Shown: in pieces, positions 24,076 to 53,010 of the stretch
How positions within the stretch are numbered: position 1 is the first letter of the stretch
Layout of the letters: each line of letters opens with the position of its first letter
Assembly: GCF_023053635.1 (NCBI RefSeq)
Contig: NC_086183.1
Location: forward strand, 28,221,501-28,285,500
Direction: 5' to 3'
DNA: 64,000 bases
Source: Elgaria multicarinata webbii
Lineage: Eukaryota; Chordata; Lepidosauria; Squamata; Anguidae
Position numbers and translations under genes: made by a program
Notes under the pieces: model-generated
The model's database searches: none
Told to the model about the DNA's origin: nothing
The model's input: only the letters and a program-made list of their open reading frames with translations

Positions 24076-24595
24076 CATTTTACATTTTCTTGAAAGATGG
24101 AAGTGACAGAGTCTAGCTTGAATATTTTTCTTTAATTCAAAACTCAACCCTCATTATAGCAACATTGACTCATTTTGGGAGGAAGTAAATTGGAAGGAAC
24201 CTTGTAGAGATGTAGCAGGCCTGCCAAGGGTTAAAAAAAAAAGCACCCAGTGACAACAGCAAAGCATCAGAGGGCAGTAGAGAACACTGCAATTCTTGCA
24301 TAATTAATCAGAGCAGGTAACTCCATACATAGTAAGGTTCCCTATGCTTTTTCCTATTGGTCCTTAAGACGTAATGCTAACCTTTATTCTCCATACACAT
24401 CTTAAATGTAAAGACATCAGCTTTAATAATGTTTAAAACCATACGGATGAAAACTGTCTAATAAGTTTTCATGATGTGCCACATGAAAACTTGCTCCTAG
24501 GGTCACAAGGACCATATCCAAACCTCTTGTTTTAAGAGATCTGAGAGTGAGGCAGTATGAACAGTGATACTGCCTTCAGCCATGGCCACTGTCCA

Positions 24596-24601
24596 TTTAT
24601 T
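24596..24601 (-). promoter_or_regulatory. candidate PRDM9 polyadenylation signal
   Basis: TTTATT on the plus strand reads AATAAA on the minus strand about 176 bp beyond the PRDM9 stop codon. Position fits, but it is not proven. Confidence 0.45.
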
Positions 24602-24776
24602 CATACTTGAGATGCAACTGCCAGAATAGCAGACTGGGATGGACTAGTCTCCTTGCTCCAGCTCATGGAAAATGGATCAAACGCAAGGGTCAGTTGTTTT
24701 CTATATTGAAGTTGCGGAATCCAAAAAACTACAGCTAAAGTCTGTTAGGATGGGCAAATCTATTCATTATGATGCA

Positions 24777-43259
<18,483 letters not shown>

Positions 43260-43479
43260 TTTCCCTCTCAGTTCTGAAACTTCACTACAGTTGAATCATT
43301 CCTCCCCTAATCCCCTCAGACTCCATCCATCCCAGCTAGTATCCTTCTTTCTCTCCCCACCCCCATCCCCTGTCCATGCTGTTTAGCCCAGGTTGGAGGG
43401 GGGGGGGTCCTTCCTTTTGTCTTATGATTAGGCACTGAAATTTTGTAATTTTAAATTTCCCTGCGCCACATGCAGGGAG

Positions 43480-43740
43480 GAAACCAATGAGCTCTTAGCT
43501 CATCCTTTATCCCGCTCAAACGCGCCTCGCTCCCTCCACAGCCTCATCACTCCCTCAAAAAGAGACCAAAGCCCGCCAAAATCAAGCAGCCAATTAACGA
43601 GAGGCATCGAAACGTTGTGGCCAATCAACGGGCAGCGCGGGGGAACACAGGTCTCGCGCCAGGCTGCTCGGGTCTCTTTACCTCAGAACTAGAGACAAGA
43701 TTGGGGGGAGGCGGGGGAGATTTGTAATGAGGCAAATAAC
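43480..43740 (-). promoter_or_regulatory. CpG-rich promoter of PRDM9
   Basis: CpG density rises here, about 220-480 bp upstream of the PRDM9 start codon. Two CCAAT boxes (CAGCCAATTAACG and GGCCAATCAACG on the plus strand) are present. No TATA box is clear. The transcription start was not placed. Confidence 0.55.
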
Positions 43741-44019
43741 TTTCTCTTAGGAGAGCAATCCACGATTCTCAATAAATGTCAATCGCTGTAGGGTGGAAGT
43801 TTCTAGGTCGCCAAGGAAGATCCCACTGAGGCTGCCCCAAAGCGCTAGAAACAGAGTTGTAATGTGAACCTGTTATCAAGAAAGGCATGCCTTTGAGCAT
43901 GTGCAGAGTGCCTGTCCCCTTGCCATTAAGTAGCCATCACTGGTAGCACCCACATATCTGTGTAGATTGGAGAAAAGGTCTCCAAGATCAGAGGGCATGC
44001 CTTTAATACAGGCGTGAGC

Positions 44020-44027
<8 letters not shown>

Positions 44028-44065
<38 letters not shown>

Positions 44066-44142
44066 TTATATAGCACCATCAATGTACATGGTGCTGTACA
44101 GATTACACAGTAAATAGCAAGACCCTGCCGCATAGGCTTATT

Positions 44143-44178
<36 letters not shown>

Positions 44179-44180
44179 TT
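44028..44180. repeat. paired (ATT)n and (AAT)n microsatellites in inverted arrangement
   Basis: ATT units (44,028-44,065) and AAT units (44,144-44,179) face each other across about 80 bp holding CACCATCAATGTACATGGTG. The poly-Ile frames here are by-products. Confidence 0.9.
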
Positions 44181-44221
44181 GTGTCACTCCCCACCACAAA
44201 AAGCAGTCTCAAAGCTTTTGG

Positions 44222-44364
44222 TCAGCAAATACTGAAGAACTTAAGTCCTACTCTGCTTTGTCCCAGCCTGAAAAGGAAATAGTGAAAAGAACTAATTATT
44301 CACTATTTCCTTCTCAGGCTGGGACAAAGCAGAGTGGAAAGTAAGTTCTTCAGTATTTTGCTGA
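44222..44364. mobile_element. hairpin element of about 143 bp
   Basis: TCAGCAAATACTGAAGAACT and CTCTGCTTTGTCCCAGCCTG in the left arm are matched by GTTCTTCAGTATTTTGCTGA and CAGGCTGGGACAAAGCAGAG in the right arm. The loop is about 20 bp. It is probably a MITE; the fold would also suit a small-RNA precursor. Confidence 0.75.
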
Positions 44365-44459
44365 AACGGCTGTGCAAACTTAGTGCTTTGCTACTCATCT
44401 CTATAGGCATCTTTATTTAGATAGGACATGAGTCGTGAATTATGAAGCAGCCCTCAATA

Positions 44460-44610
44460 GAAGGCAAAGGAAAATGCGAGGTACCTTTAATAGTCGTATA
44501 GAAGTGGGCATTTCAGTAGATGAAACTCTATTCAACATTGCTGCAGCATCAGGATGTGACAAGCTGCATCTACTAAAATTCTTCCACTGTAAGACTGTTA
44601 AAGGTGCATG
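44460..44610. repeat. palindromic MITE relic
   Basis: AGGTACCTTTAATAGTCGTA on the left is mirrored by ACTGTTAAAGGTGCATGAAT on the right, with TTTCAGTAGATG and CATCTACTAAAATT inside. It resembles the hAT-like family. Confidence 0.5.
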
Positions 44611-45109
44611 AATACTCCACTGGACTCGATTCCAGCTCCAAATTCACGGAGGATTAGGCTATCAATGGCTACTAGTGATGATTTATTTATTTATATAATA
44701 TTACCTCCTATATTGGAGGCGGTATGCTTAAGAGTCTGCATACCATTTACTGGAGAAAGGGGCAGGAAGAGGGTGCTATTACAATCATGTCCTACTTTGG
44801 GGCTTTGCTACTGTGTGACAAAGTGCTGGACTAGTTAGGTTTTTCAGCTGATTCAGCATGGCTCTGCTTATGTCCTTTAACTGGTCGGGATAAGCCAGAA
44901 GAGTTTTAAACAAAATGGAAATACTTTGCATTACGTGAAGAGACCACTGGGTGACACTGCATCTCTATTAAGCTAAACATTCAAATTGGCGGCAGTAGGA
45001 ACAATTTGTGAAGGTTTCTAGCTCCATCTGTGATCTTTTATCCACAGACAGTAAGGATAAATACAGCCTGTTTCCATTGTGCTTTTAAAAGCCACCTTGT
45101 TGCAGTAAA

Positions 45110-45890
45110 ACATAAGAACATCAGAAGTGCCCTGCTGGATCAGACCAAGGGTCCATCTAGTCTAGGGTGACCATATGAAAAGGAGGACAGGGCTCCTGTA
45201 CCTTTAACAGTTGTATTGAAAAGGAAATTTCAGCAGGTGTCATTTGTATATCTGGGGAACCTGGTGAAATTTCCTCTTTATCACAACAGTTCAAGCTGCA
45301 GGTGCCCTGTCCTCTTTTAAATCTGGTCACAGTATAGCTGCAGGATAGCTCCTGTGGCTCTAACTGTTGTGATGAAGAGGAAATTTCACCAGGTGCGACA
45401 TGCATACAAATGACACCTGCTGAAATTCCCTTTTCTGTGCAACTGTTAAAGCTACAGGAGACCTGTCCTCCTTTTCATATGGTCACCCTAATCTAGTCCA
45501 GCACTCTGTTCACACCGTGGCCAGCCAGCCATCGGCCAGGGACCAACAAGGCAGGACGTGGTGCAACAGCACCCTTCCACCCATGTCCCCCAGCAACTGG
45601 TGAACACAGGCTTATTGCCTCGAATACTGGAGATAGCAGACAACAATCAGGGCTAGCAGCTGTTGATAACTATTGATAGCCTTCACCTCCAGGTATTTAT
45701 CCAACCCCCTTTTAAAGCCATCCAAATTGGTGGCCATTACTACATCTTGTGGCAGTGAGTTCCATAATTTAACTATGCACTGAGTGAAGAAGTACATCCT
45801 TTTATTTGTCCTGGATCTCCCACCAATCAGCTTCATGAGATGTCATCTGGTTCTAGTATTTTGAGAAAGGGAGAAAAATGTCTCCCTATC
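45110..45890 (-). mobile_element. CR1-like LINE fragment, antisense, interrupted
   Basis: It starts CATAAGAACATCAGAAGTGC, is interrupted by a hAT-like MITE at 45,163-45,490 and resumes CCAGCACTCTGTTCACACCG, continuing to TCCACCAATCAGCTTCATG-like text near 45,840. The uninterrupted relatives at 3,758 and 59,050 show what was there before. Confidence 0.75.
45163..45490. mobile_element. hAT-like MITE with 8-bp target duplication
   Basis: It starts TAGGGTGACCATATGAAAAG and ends CTTTTCATATGGTCACCCTA, perfect inverted ends. ATCTAGTC is duplicated on both sides (45,155-45,162 and 45,491-45,498). The duplicated bases occur once in intact copies of the host CR1-like repeat, which proves the insertion boundaries. 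Confidence 0.92.
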
Positions 45891-46110
45891 CACATTCTCC
45901 ATACTGTGCATAATTTCTAAAAAGCAGACTTTTAAATTTATGACATTAAAACTTTCATTTTAAGAATGAGTTCTTGTTTTTTTAGAATAGGAAAATTTCT
46001 TATTTTTTAAAAAAAAGTTATGGTGGATATCTTTTAAATGTGGCAATAGTGATCTAAAGTCCATTACGTGCCATACCCACTGGAGTGTATTTTTCAAGTT
46101 CACTCCCACC

Positions 46111-46111
<1 letters not shown>

Positions 46112-46161
<50 letters not shown>

Positions 46162-46162
46162 T
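46112..46162. repeat. (AAT)n microsatellite
   Basis: About 17 uninterrupted AAT units. Confidence 0.95.
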
Positions 46163-46535
46163 CATTAATGTGTTTTTGTTGTTTTATGTATTATGAAATC
46201 CTCTTTTACAGTGAGCATATTAGGAGCCTAAAGGATCTGATGATGGCGCTGTGATTTCAGCTTTTGGTTTGAGGCATTATTGGGTGAAGACAGCTACTGC
46301 TATAGAAAAAAAAATAGAACAAAACCTAAATAGGATCACTGAAATATTAATGGGTCTGGAAATTAATCTCAGCATTATAACCCTTTGTGGTCTCTTGAAT
46401 AAAATATTTATTAAATACCATAGACTGAGGCTCTGAGATTTTTATTACTAGAGTGATAATAATGGTATTCATAATTGTATGTAAACAAGACTTGCTTTGT
46501 TCAAATATGGATATCAAAAGACTGATTAAGCTTAC

Positions 46536-46688
46536 CTGACAGGGATGTTGAATTTTTATTAGAATAGTTGGACAAGTCATCTTAGCAATTGGTATCATGA
46601 AATTTGCTTTTTTACCAAGATTTAAATCATTCTGGAAAATCAGTTCATTAATAATGGGCACATCTCGCTTACAGGAATCATCAAAATC
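46536..46688 (-). CDS. candidate orphan coding exon, function unknown
   Basis: A 153-bp open stretch on the minus strand is bounded by a good acceptor (TGTTTTTAG) and a consensus donor (GTAAGC), both phase 0. It encodes 51 residues beginning DFDDSCKRDVPIINELIF and ending TCPTILIKIQHPCQ. I do not recognise the protein; the hydrophobic end faintly recalls the edge of an extended Tudor domain, which is a guess. No partner exon was identified. Since it ends in phase 0 it could splice to the PRDM9 KRAB exon as an alternative N-terminus, or belong to a separate gene or a relic. Confidence 0.4.
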
Positions 46689-46699
46689 CTAAAAACAGA

Positions 46700-47360
46700 A
46701 CTGTTCTTGTTTTATTTTATTTCTAATATATCTGAAATGATACTTTGGGTTGGATTTTTTTAATGAGTAAATTAAAAAAAAATCAGACAATTGGCATCAG
46801 ATCAAAAGTTGATTCCAGAGTCTTGAGTTCCAACACAAGAAGCACCATAAACACGGGGAGGAGTTTAAAAATGATCGTTTATCATAATTTCCCTCTTGGC
46901 ACTCCAAAGCTAATTGTGCAGTAATGGTAAGGGGTAACAGCAATACAAAAGCCCGTGTTTTCACAGTCTGCTAACCTAGGTGATTACCTTTTTCTGCTTG
47001 TCTTCGTCTCCTCTATGGCCAGGAATAATATGTGCTCTGGAATGACTATGGTATATACATGAACATTCATTTTCCAGGTGATTGCATTTGAATTAGGGTG
47101 TTATCACAAGCAGCTCCAAACGCACCTTTTAGCCTCCCTTGCACTATTTATGAGTATGAGTATGTAATTTAAATGACTGTAATGCACAACTGTAATGCAC
47201 CCTGGAGGTGGAAAAGCAGTGAGTAGGGGGCAGGGGGGAGTTGATAAGAAAATATGGTCAGCAGGATGCAGGAATAGTATTTCAGCAGTCCCACCCATCC
47301 AGCCAAATTCAGTCTTCTGTGACTCTCTCTGCTTTTTATTAAAAGGGCAGTTGGGGGGAA
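46700..47360. other. no gene recognised
   Basis: No supported exon. A frame ending AAG before a GTAATC donor near 46,986 is open for about 35 codons on the minus strand but lacks an acceptor or a start codon. Confidence 0.35.
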
Positions 47361-47364
47361 AGTC

Positions 47365-47480
47365 ATAAGAACATATGAAGTGCCTTGCTGGATCAGACCA
47401 AAGGTCCATCTATTCCAGCACTCTGTTCACACAGTGGCCAACCAGTTGTTGACCAGGGACCAACAAAGCAGGACATGCAT
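47365..47480 (-). mobile_element. CR1-like LINE terminus, antisense
   Basis: CATAAGAACATATGAAGTGC and CCAGCACTCTGTTCACACAG match the family at 3,758 and 45,110. It breaks off after about 115 bp. Confidence 0.6.
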
Positions 47481-48755
47481 ATAACAAGATGCCTAGCCCT
47501 AAAAACCAATGAATTTGTGTATAAGGGTGAAGTGTGCCTCCAATTTTAACTTAGGAAAAAAGTGTGCCATCGCAGCAGGCCTCTCTTCAGATTGTGGGGG
47601 CTGAGCAAGTTGTCCTCAGTGCCCCCATCCCTCCAAGACCATGTCGCCCTATTGCTGGTGCCAACTCACCACTTACTGGTTGTGGGGCAAGCTCGTTGTT
47701 TGCCCACTTGCAGTGCCAGTGCAAAGCACAGTTCCAAGTCTGCATGGTGCACCTGTCCACAACACCACTGCCATCATAATGATGCCACCCCTGTCCCTGA
47801 TGAGTCAGGGGTGGGGCTGGCATCATTACAATGGCAGTGCAGGACCTTAAGCTGTTTGGTGCTGCTGCCAGACTCCCTACCAGTCCCCACTGTGGGGCTG
47901 GCTTTAGGTTTGAGGAGCCCTGGGCAATTTATTCTCTGGTGAGTCCCTCTTGTGCCAGGAGGACTTACTTGGCAGGCTTCCCTGGCTGCCTAGCAGCACT
48001 CCAAGCAGTGCTGGGTGGTTTACCTAGCCATATTTTGAATTTCTCGCAATACCCCACAGCGAGATTGGAGATGTTGTAGAAAATTAAAAGAGTGCCAGGC
48101 CAGAAAAATATTTTAACGTGTGCCCAGCGCAAGCATCAGCAGTGGGCCGTGTGAGAATGCTGGGTCCTTGACAGCTACCAAAAGATGTCAAATGATAAAG
48201 ACAGCCCTGTCCCAGCAGCACCAGTGGCATTGGCGTAGTGGAGCTCCAGACCCATGCATCTGAACTCCTTGGCACTGCCAACTTACTTACGTAAATAAAG
48301 AAATACCTGGTGGTTGTCAGTTATTCAATACCTTGGCACTCATTGGCCAGGAAACTAGTAGGCTAGTGCAAGCTTGCTTCTTAGCTAGCCTTGTCTCTCT
48401 TTTGGAGAATGGCTAGCAAGAAATCTCTTTTGACAGTGAGTTGTAGTAACCTCTTTATTCCTATAACACTTTGGTTGTAATCCTTTGGTGAGAAAGAAAA
48501 GTCCTACAACTCCCAGCATTCATGCTGGAATTGTAAGATTTTTTCTGTCTAAACAGGCACAGGATTGTGCCTTTTGTTTACTAATCTCCCACTCTTTCTT
48601 AACCCCCATTCTAGCTCCTTTCCTGGCTCCATTTGCTTCCAGTATCCCTTAGACTGCTGGGAACTAGAAGTAGTGCTGTAGGAGTATCTATAAACAGTTA
48701 CACTACACTGCAGCAAGAACTGAATAGAATATTTTCTGCACACTTTTCCTTATAA
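47480..48755. other. no gene recognised, moderately GC-rich
   Basis: Overlapping frames at 47,560-48,080 on both strands look non-coding. A small hairpin (ATGATGCCACCCCTGTCC with its inverse, 47,779-47,826) is visible. Confidence 0.35.
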
Positions 48756-48759
48756 GAGG

Positions 48760-48912
48760 AAGGACCCAAGGGTGTCCAGCTGCTAGCGCTATTTACATTC
48801 TAGTAGCAGTAGTGTAGTAGCAGATTTGCAAAGTGTCAAGCTGATTGATATGTGTTGGTTTCCTCTAGCACAACATAAATAGCCCTAGCAGCTGGACACT
48901 ATTGGATCCTTC
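48760..48912. mobile_element. hairpin MITE-like element
   Basis: GTGTCCAGCTGCTAGCGCTA on the left is mirrored by AATAGCCCTAGCAGCTGGAC on the right. It is about 150 bp with imperfect inner pairing. Confidence 0.6.
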
Positions 48913-49349
48913 CCTATGTACCTTTAGAACTAAATGGAACTTATAATCACATACTTGCTTACCTGGGAGTAAGCCCCAATGAACTCAGTGGAATTTATTT
49001 CTGAGTAGAGGATCACACTAATCTTTGGGTGAGTGTTTTTAAAGTTTATAGAAGGACCTGGAATGTACCTGAGGCAACCAGTCCCCCAGACCTGACTACC
49101 TATGTCAACAGGTGTGACTTGTCATGGAGGGGTGAGAAAAGCAGCACTTACTGTAATTCCCTCTCCTACAGCATTAAGGTGCAGAAAGAATGCACCCTTT
49201 GCCTGTACATTAAAGTGAATACACATCACTAGAGAGTGTCAATGAAGTTTCAACAACAAAGTCTTGCTTTTTCTACAGTAGACTAACAGGGCGACCCTCT
49301 GGAAATTTTTCTAATAAGATTTGGCACTGATGGCTCTGATGAAGTTTGA

Positions 49350-49635
49350 TAAATGGCTTATTTTCCATCCCGATACAAAGCAAACCCATCACAAATGGGT
49401 TCTGAATTTAATCTGTCAGTCTTGGATCACTTGATTTCTTCTTTCCTTATGGCTCCCACAGTAGAGGTATTCCGAAAGAAGATTGTGCCACAATTATTGT
49501 ACGGTGCAGAGTTTTGGGGATACAGTAATGTTTCCCCTCTAGAAGTGGTGCAGAACTCTTTTCTGAAATTGTTACTGGCTGTCCCCAAAGGTAGACCTGC
49601 CCCATTTAAAGTAGTGAAACTGGGCTAATTTCCAT
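49350..49635 (+). mobile_element. LINE reverse transcriptase C-terminal fragment
   Basis: An open frame reads VFRKKIVPQLLYGAEFWGYS then PLEVVQNSFLKLLLAVPKG, a block typical of the end of the ORF2 protein of some non-LTR retrotransposons. It differs from the L2-like copies in the window, so it is another LINE group. Only about 280 bp are recognisable. Confidence 0.6.
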
Positions 49636-50017
49636 ACAAATCGGGGTGCATGTTGCACTAGCCCTATACTGGTTGAAGCTGGTTAGCATGAGGGACTCCA
49701 GACTCCCCCCAAAAAATGCTTCTTAGAGCAACTACAATCTTTGTCTCGAAGCTCTTGGGCAATTTCAGTCAGTACCATTCTCTTTCCTTATGATGGGGGC
49801 AGGGAGAAGCCACTGGGCTGAAGGAAAACTTGCACCTCTGGGCAGTCAGAAATTTCTTCAGAAACATTTATCTAAATTATAAATATAGCTATATATGAGC
49901 TTCTCCAAAACAACAGCCATCATCTCAAAGCCCCTTGGGCGGCAATCCTATATACATTTTCCTGGGAATAAATCCCATTGGACACAATAAGGCTTCATTC
50001 TGACGAGGTATGGATAA

Positions 50018-50339
50018 TAGGCTGACCATATGAAAAGGAGGACAGGGCTCCTGTATCTTTAACAGTTGCATAGAAAAAGGAATTTCAGCAGGTGTCAGTT
50101 GTATATATGGGGAACCTCGTGAAATTCCCTCTTCATCACAATAGTTAAAGGTGCAGGAGCTATACTAGAGTGACCAGATTTAAAAGAGGGCAGGGCACCT
50201 GCAGCTTTAACTGGTGTGATGAAGAGCAAATTTTACCAGGTTCTCCATATATATATAAATGACACCTGCTGAAATTTCCTTTTCAGTGCAACTGTTAAAG
50301 ATACAGGAGCCCTGTCCTCTTTTTCATATGGTCACCCTA
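50018..50339. mobile_element. hAT-like MITE with 8-bp target duplication
   Basis: It starts TAGGCTGACCATATGAAAAG and ends TTTTCATATGGTCACCCTA, flanked by ATGGATAA on both sides (50,010-50,017 and 50,340-50,347). It lies just upstream of the PRR19 CpG island. Confidence 0.9.
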
Positions 50340-50389
50340 ATGGATAAGGATGCACTGTTACACTTTCACCTCAGGAATAGCAACGCAGC

Positions 50390-50720
50390 GCAGGCATCGT
50401 CAAACCTATGTACCCAATCAGAACGGAACGCTGCCCCGTCGCGGCCAATCATTATCAAGCGGGGGCGTGGTTAAATCCGTGGGAGGGAGTAGCTTGGGGC
50501 GTGTGTTGTTAGCCTCACCCGCGAAGCGCGGGAAAATGGGTCGACCTGCCTGAGCGTCCCTCGCGCTTCTTCGGGCAGTTGTATCGGGTTAACTGCCTCA
50601 CCACGAGGCGAAGCCAGGCAGGGAGCTTACCCCGCCCCCTGTGCTTCGCGTGGCTGGGGGGCGTGGTCTATTTGGGCAGTTGGAGGAAATAGGTGAGGCG
50701 CGAGATGCAAGGATACCAGG
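50390..50720 (+). promoter_or_regulatory. CpG island, probable PRR19 promoter
   Basis: A CpG-dense stretch with CCAAT boxes (CCCAATCAGAACGG, GGCCAATCATTATC) lies about 1.3-1.6 kb upstream of the PRR19 start codon. A donor-like ATAG-GTGAGG near 50,690 could end a non-coding first exon that joins the exon at 51,988. Confidence 0.55.
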
Positions 50721-51264
50721 CTTTGGAGCGGTGAAGAGTCGAAGTCTTTGCAGTTCTCCATTTCCAAGCTTTTGCTCAAATTTGGAGAGGCGCTCAAAAG
50801 AAATAATATTGCTGATCCTGGCCTCAAACGTGTAGGGACTTGGTGGTGAAGGAAAGGGACTTTGTATGTGCTCAGAGACACTCTTGGTACTCCGCCTTTC
50901 CCCCTCCCCCTTTCAACGATGGGACTTCGTATTAAGAAAAATAGTACTAAGCTTGCGTTCTAGTGAGCCCTATAATCCTTTAATTACCTTAGCTGTGTTG
51001 TTCATTTGGGTGTGTATGAGTGCTAATTATTGACTCAGCGATGTCTATATTTAAAATTGTGTATTGCTTAGTGCTGAAGATGAAATCCACTGAAAACACT
51101 AATTGTTGGCAAAACAAACAAATAAAAACAAACAAAACCCCCTAAGGATCCTGAAGAGTGATTTGAAAAGCCTGGATGTTTCCTTAATTGGTTCTGCAAA
51201 AGAAATGGCCTTATTTTGAATCTCTCTTAGACTGCGTTGGTTCACAGTGCACTTGATTGCTCAT

Positions 51265-51490
51265 AGCTGAATATTTTATTTATTTATTTATTTAAGGATT
51301 TTTATGCCGCCATTCAGCCAAAAAAGGCTCTCACGGCGGCTTACAAAAGTATTTCTTGACAGTCCCTGCCCACAGGCTTACAATCTAAAAGACATGACAC
51401 AAAAGGAAAGGGGATTGGGAGGGAGGAGGAGGGGGAAAAGGAAAGCAAATTCAGGCACTACAATCTTAGTTGGAAAGTTCAGCAGTTACA
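51265..51490 (-). repeat. dispersed repeat with LINE-like tail
   Basis: TATTTATTTATTTATTTAAG, then GGCTTACAATCTAAAAGACA. It matches 7,695-7,990. Confidence 0.5.
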
Positions 51491-51497
51491 GGTGACA

Positions 51498-51664
51498 GCA
51501 GGAGGGAGGGGGCTCTCAGCTAGAGCTGGACCCAGGCACGGTGGAGAGGTACCTGGCTGCTGCTTCCTCCCTCACTGGTGGCCTCTGCAGAGACAGTTGG
51601 TAGCAGGAGGGAGGGGGCTCTCAGCTGGAGCTGGACCCAGGCACGGTGGAGAGGTGCCTGGCTG
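51498..51664. repeat. imperfect direct duplication of about 62 bp
   Basis: Copies at about 51,498-51,559 and 51,602-51,664 share GCAGGAGGGAGGGGGCTCTC and GGACCCAGGCACGGTGGAGA with about 42 bp between them. Confidence 0.85.
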
Positions 51665-52001
51665 CTCAAAAGTGGCCAGGAGTGTGAGCTTGAAAGTCAC
51701 TAATTCCAATCTTGCCTTTCCTATAAATTATTGTCCTCTTAGCTTCAGCTCTCATATGCAATATGATATATTAATGCTGGTCTGTCTTACAGGGGAGTAT
51801 TGTAAAGATTACTGAGATGTGTTTGAAGTGCGTTGCACTTTCAGAAGTAGCAATATATAAATACAGAGTTATGAACTCTACACTATTTAAATGTATTGTG
51901 TACAGGGTGATGAGATTAAACTTATATCTGTAGTGTTTGATTTATGTATCTTGAGTGCTCTTTACTGTTGCCTTTGCTTATTCCTAGGAGCTGTCTTCAG
52001 C

Positions 52002-53010
52002 ATGAATCCTTGTGGTGAGGGAGAAGGAGGCAAGCAGTCCATAGTCAGTTCTAGCTTACCCTGTTCTTTCCATCATCTGAAAACATCCCCTCCAGTGCAG
52101 CATAACTTTGAGGAGAAATCTGCACGGGTTAAACGCCGCAGAACCAAACGGGAGCGCAACTATGTCAAATTTGGCAGGAATGTTACTGAGAGAGTCCCAG
52201 AACAGAGACCCAACTGCAGAGGGCAACAGAAGATGTTACCCCCATTCTGGAGCTCCCAGCTTAGCAACTGTACTAAGTCAACTCCCATCAAAGGGAGCTG
52301 TGTTGCAAAGCCTGTGATTATAACTCAGAACAGACTCTCGCAGCACCTGGGCATGTTTAACAGAGAGGTGAAATCGGCTGATATAGAGAGGCTGTTGAGT
52401 CCCAGAAAGGAGCAAGACGTCATGGAGGTGTCCCCTATACAAAAAGACAGTGGAGTAGAGATGGCCCTGGGAGAAGAGATCCAGTCTTGTAAATCTTGTG
52501 ATGCTAATCAGAAATCTATTCCCAGTGAGCAATTTGGATACAGCATAAAGGAACCGAGCAGAATGAATGAGGATTCTCTTCTGACAGTAGTACCGCCCAT
52601 CCCTACACTGATTACAGAACACCATCCTGTTGCTACTCTACATGTAGTAGATTCAGGATCTCAGGCTTCAGCTGCGACTGCCGCTGTGGAATTCAGTCAA
52701 CAAACTATGGAGACTGAAGCTTTTCAGAGCAATGCCAGAGAGGTTTTGAATGAAAAGGAAAATGTCCCTCCTGCCTCCACAGTAGGAACTGAGCCAGGCA
52801 AAGGCAAGTTTCCAGTAAAGGAACTGGCCCAGGAGCTGCAAAAACTCCTGGACCTCAAGACCATATTCCCAGGGCGTAACTTAATCCGTGAAACACGTGA
52901 GGCTGTTATCAATATCCTGCTGGAACAGAAGAAAACATTACCTGATTTTTCTGCCTTGGCACTGCTCAAGAAGTTAGCACGCAGGTGTAACAGTGACACC
53001 ACCCATGCAG
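52002..53010 (+). CDS. PRR19: PRR19 coding exon 1
   Basis: The acceptor TTATTCCTAG at 51,987 and donor GTAAGG bound the exon; the ATG at 52,002 lies 14 bases inside it and starts MNPCGEGEGGKQS. The frame is open upstream of the acceptor, but that part is intron-like and hydrophobic, so it is excluded. It encodes the basic RRRTKRERN motif, the ITQNRLSQ and FNREVKS block and the helical FPGRNLIRE region. It ends in phase 1. Confidence 0.9.

Noticed and set aside
43876-44344. Poly-isoleucine proteins at 22.4 and 44 kb
   Set aside because: They are translations of AAT/ATT microsatellites.
46944-47100. Possible second exon joining the orphan exon at 46,536-46,688
   Set aside because: The frame and a GTAATC donor fit phase 0, but there is no acceptor and no in-frame ATG, so it is not supported.
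51891-52001. Upstream start for PRR19 giving a hydrophobic leader
   Set aside because: A good splice acceptor ends at 51,987, so the leader is intron. The ATG at 52,002 is the first in the exon.
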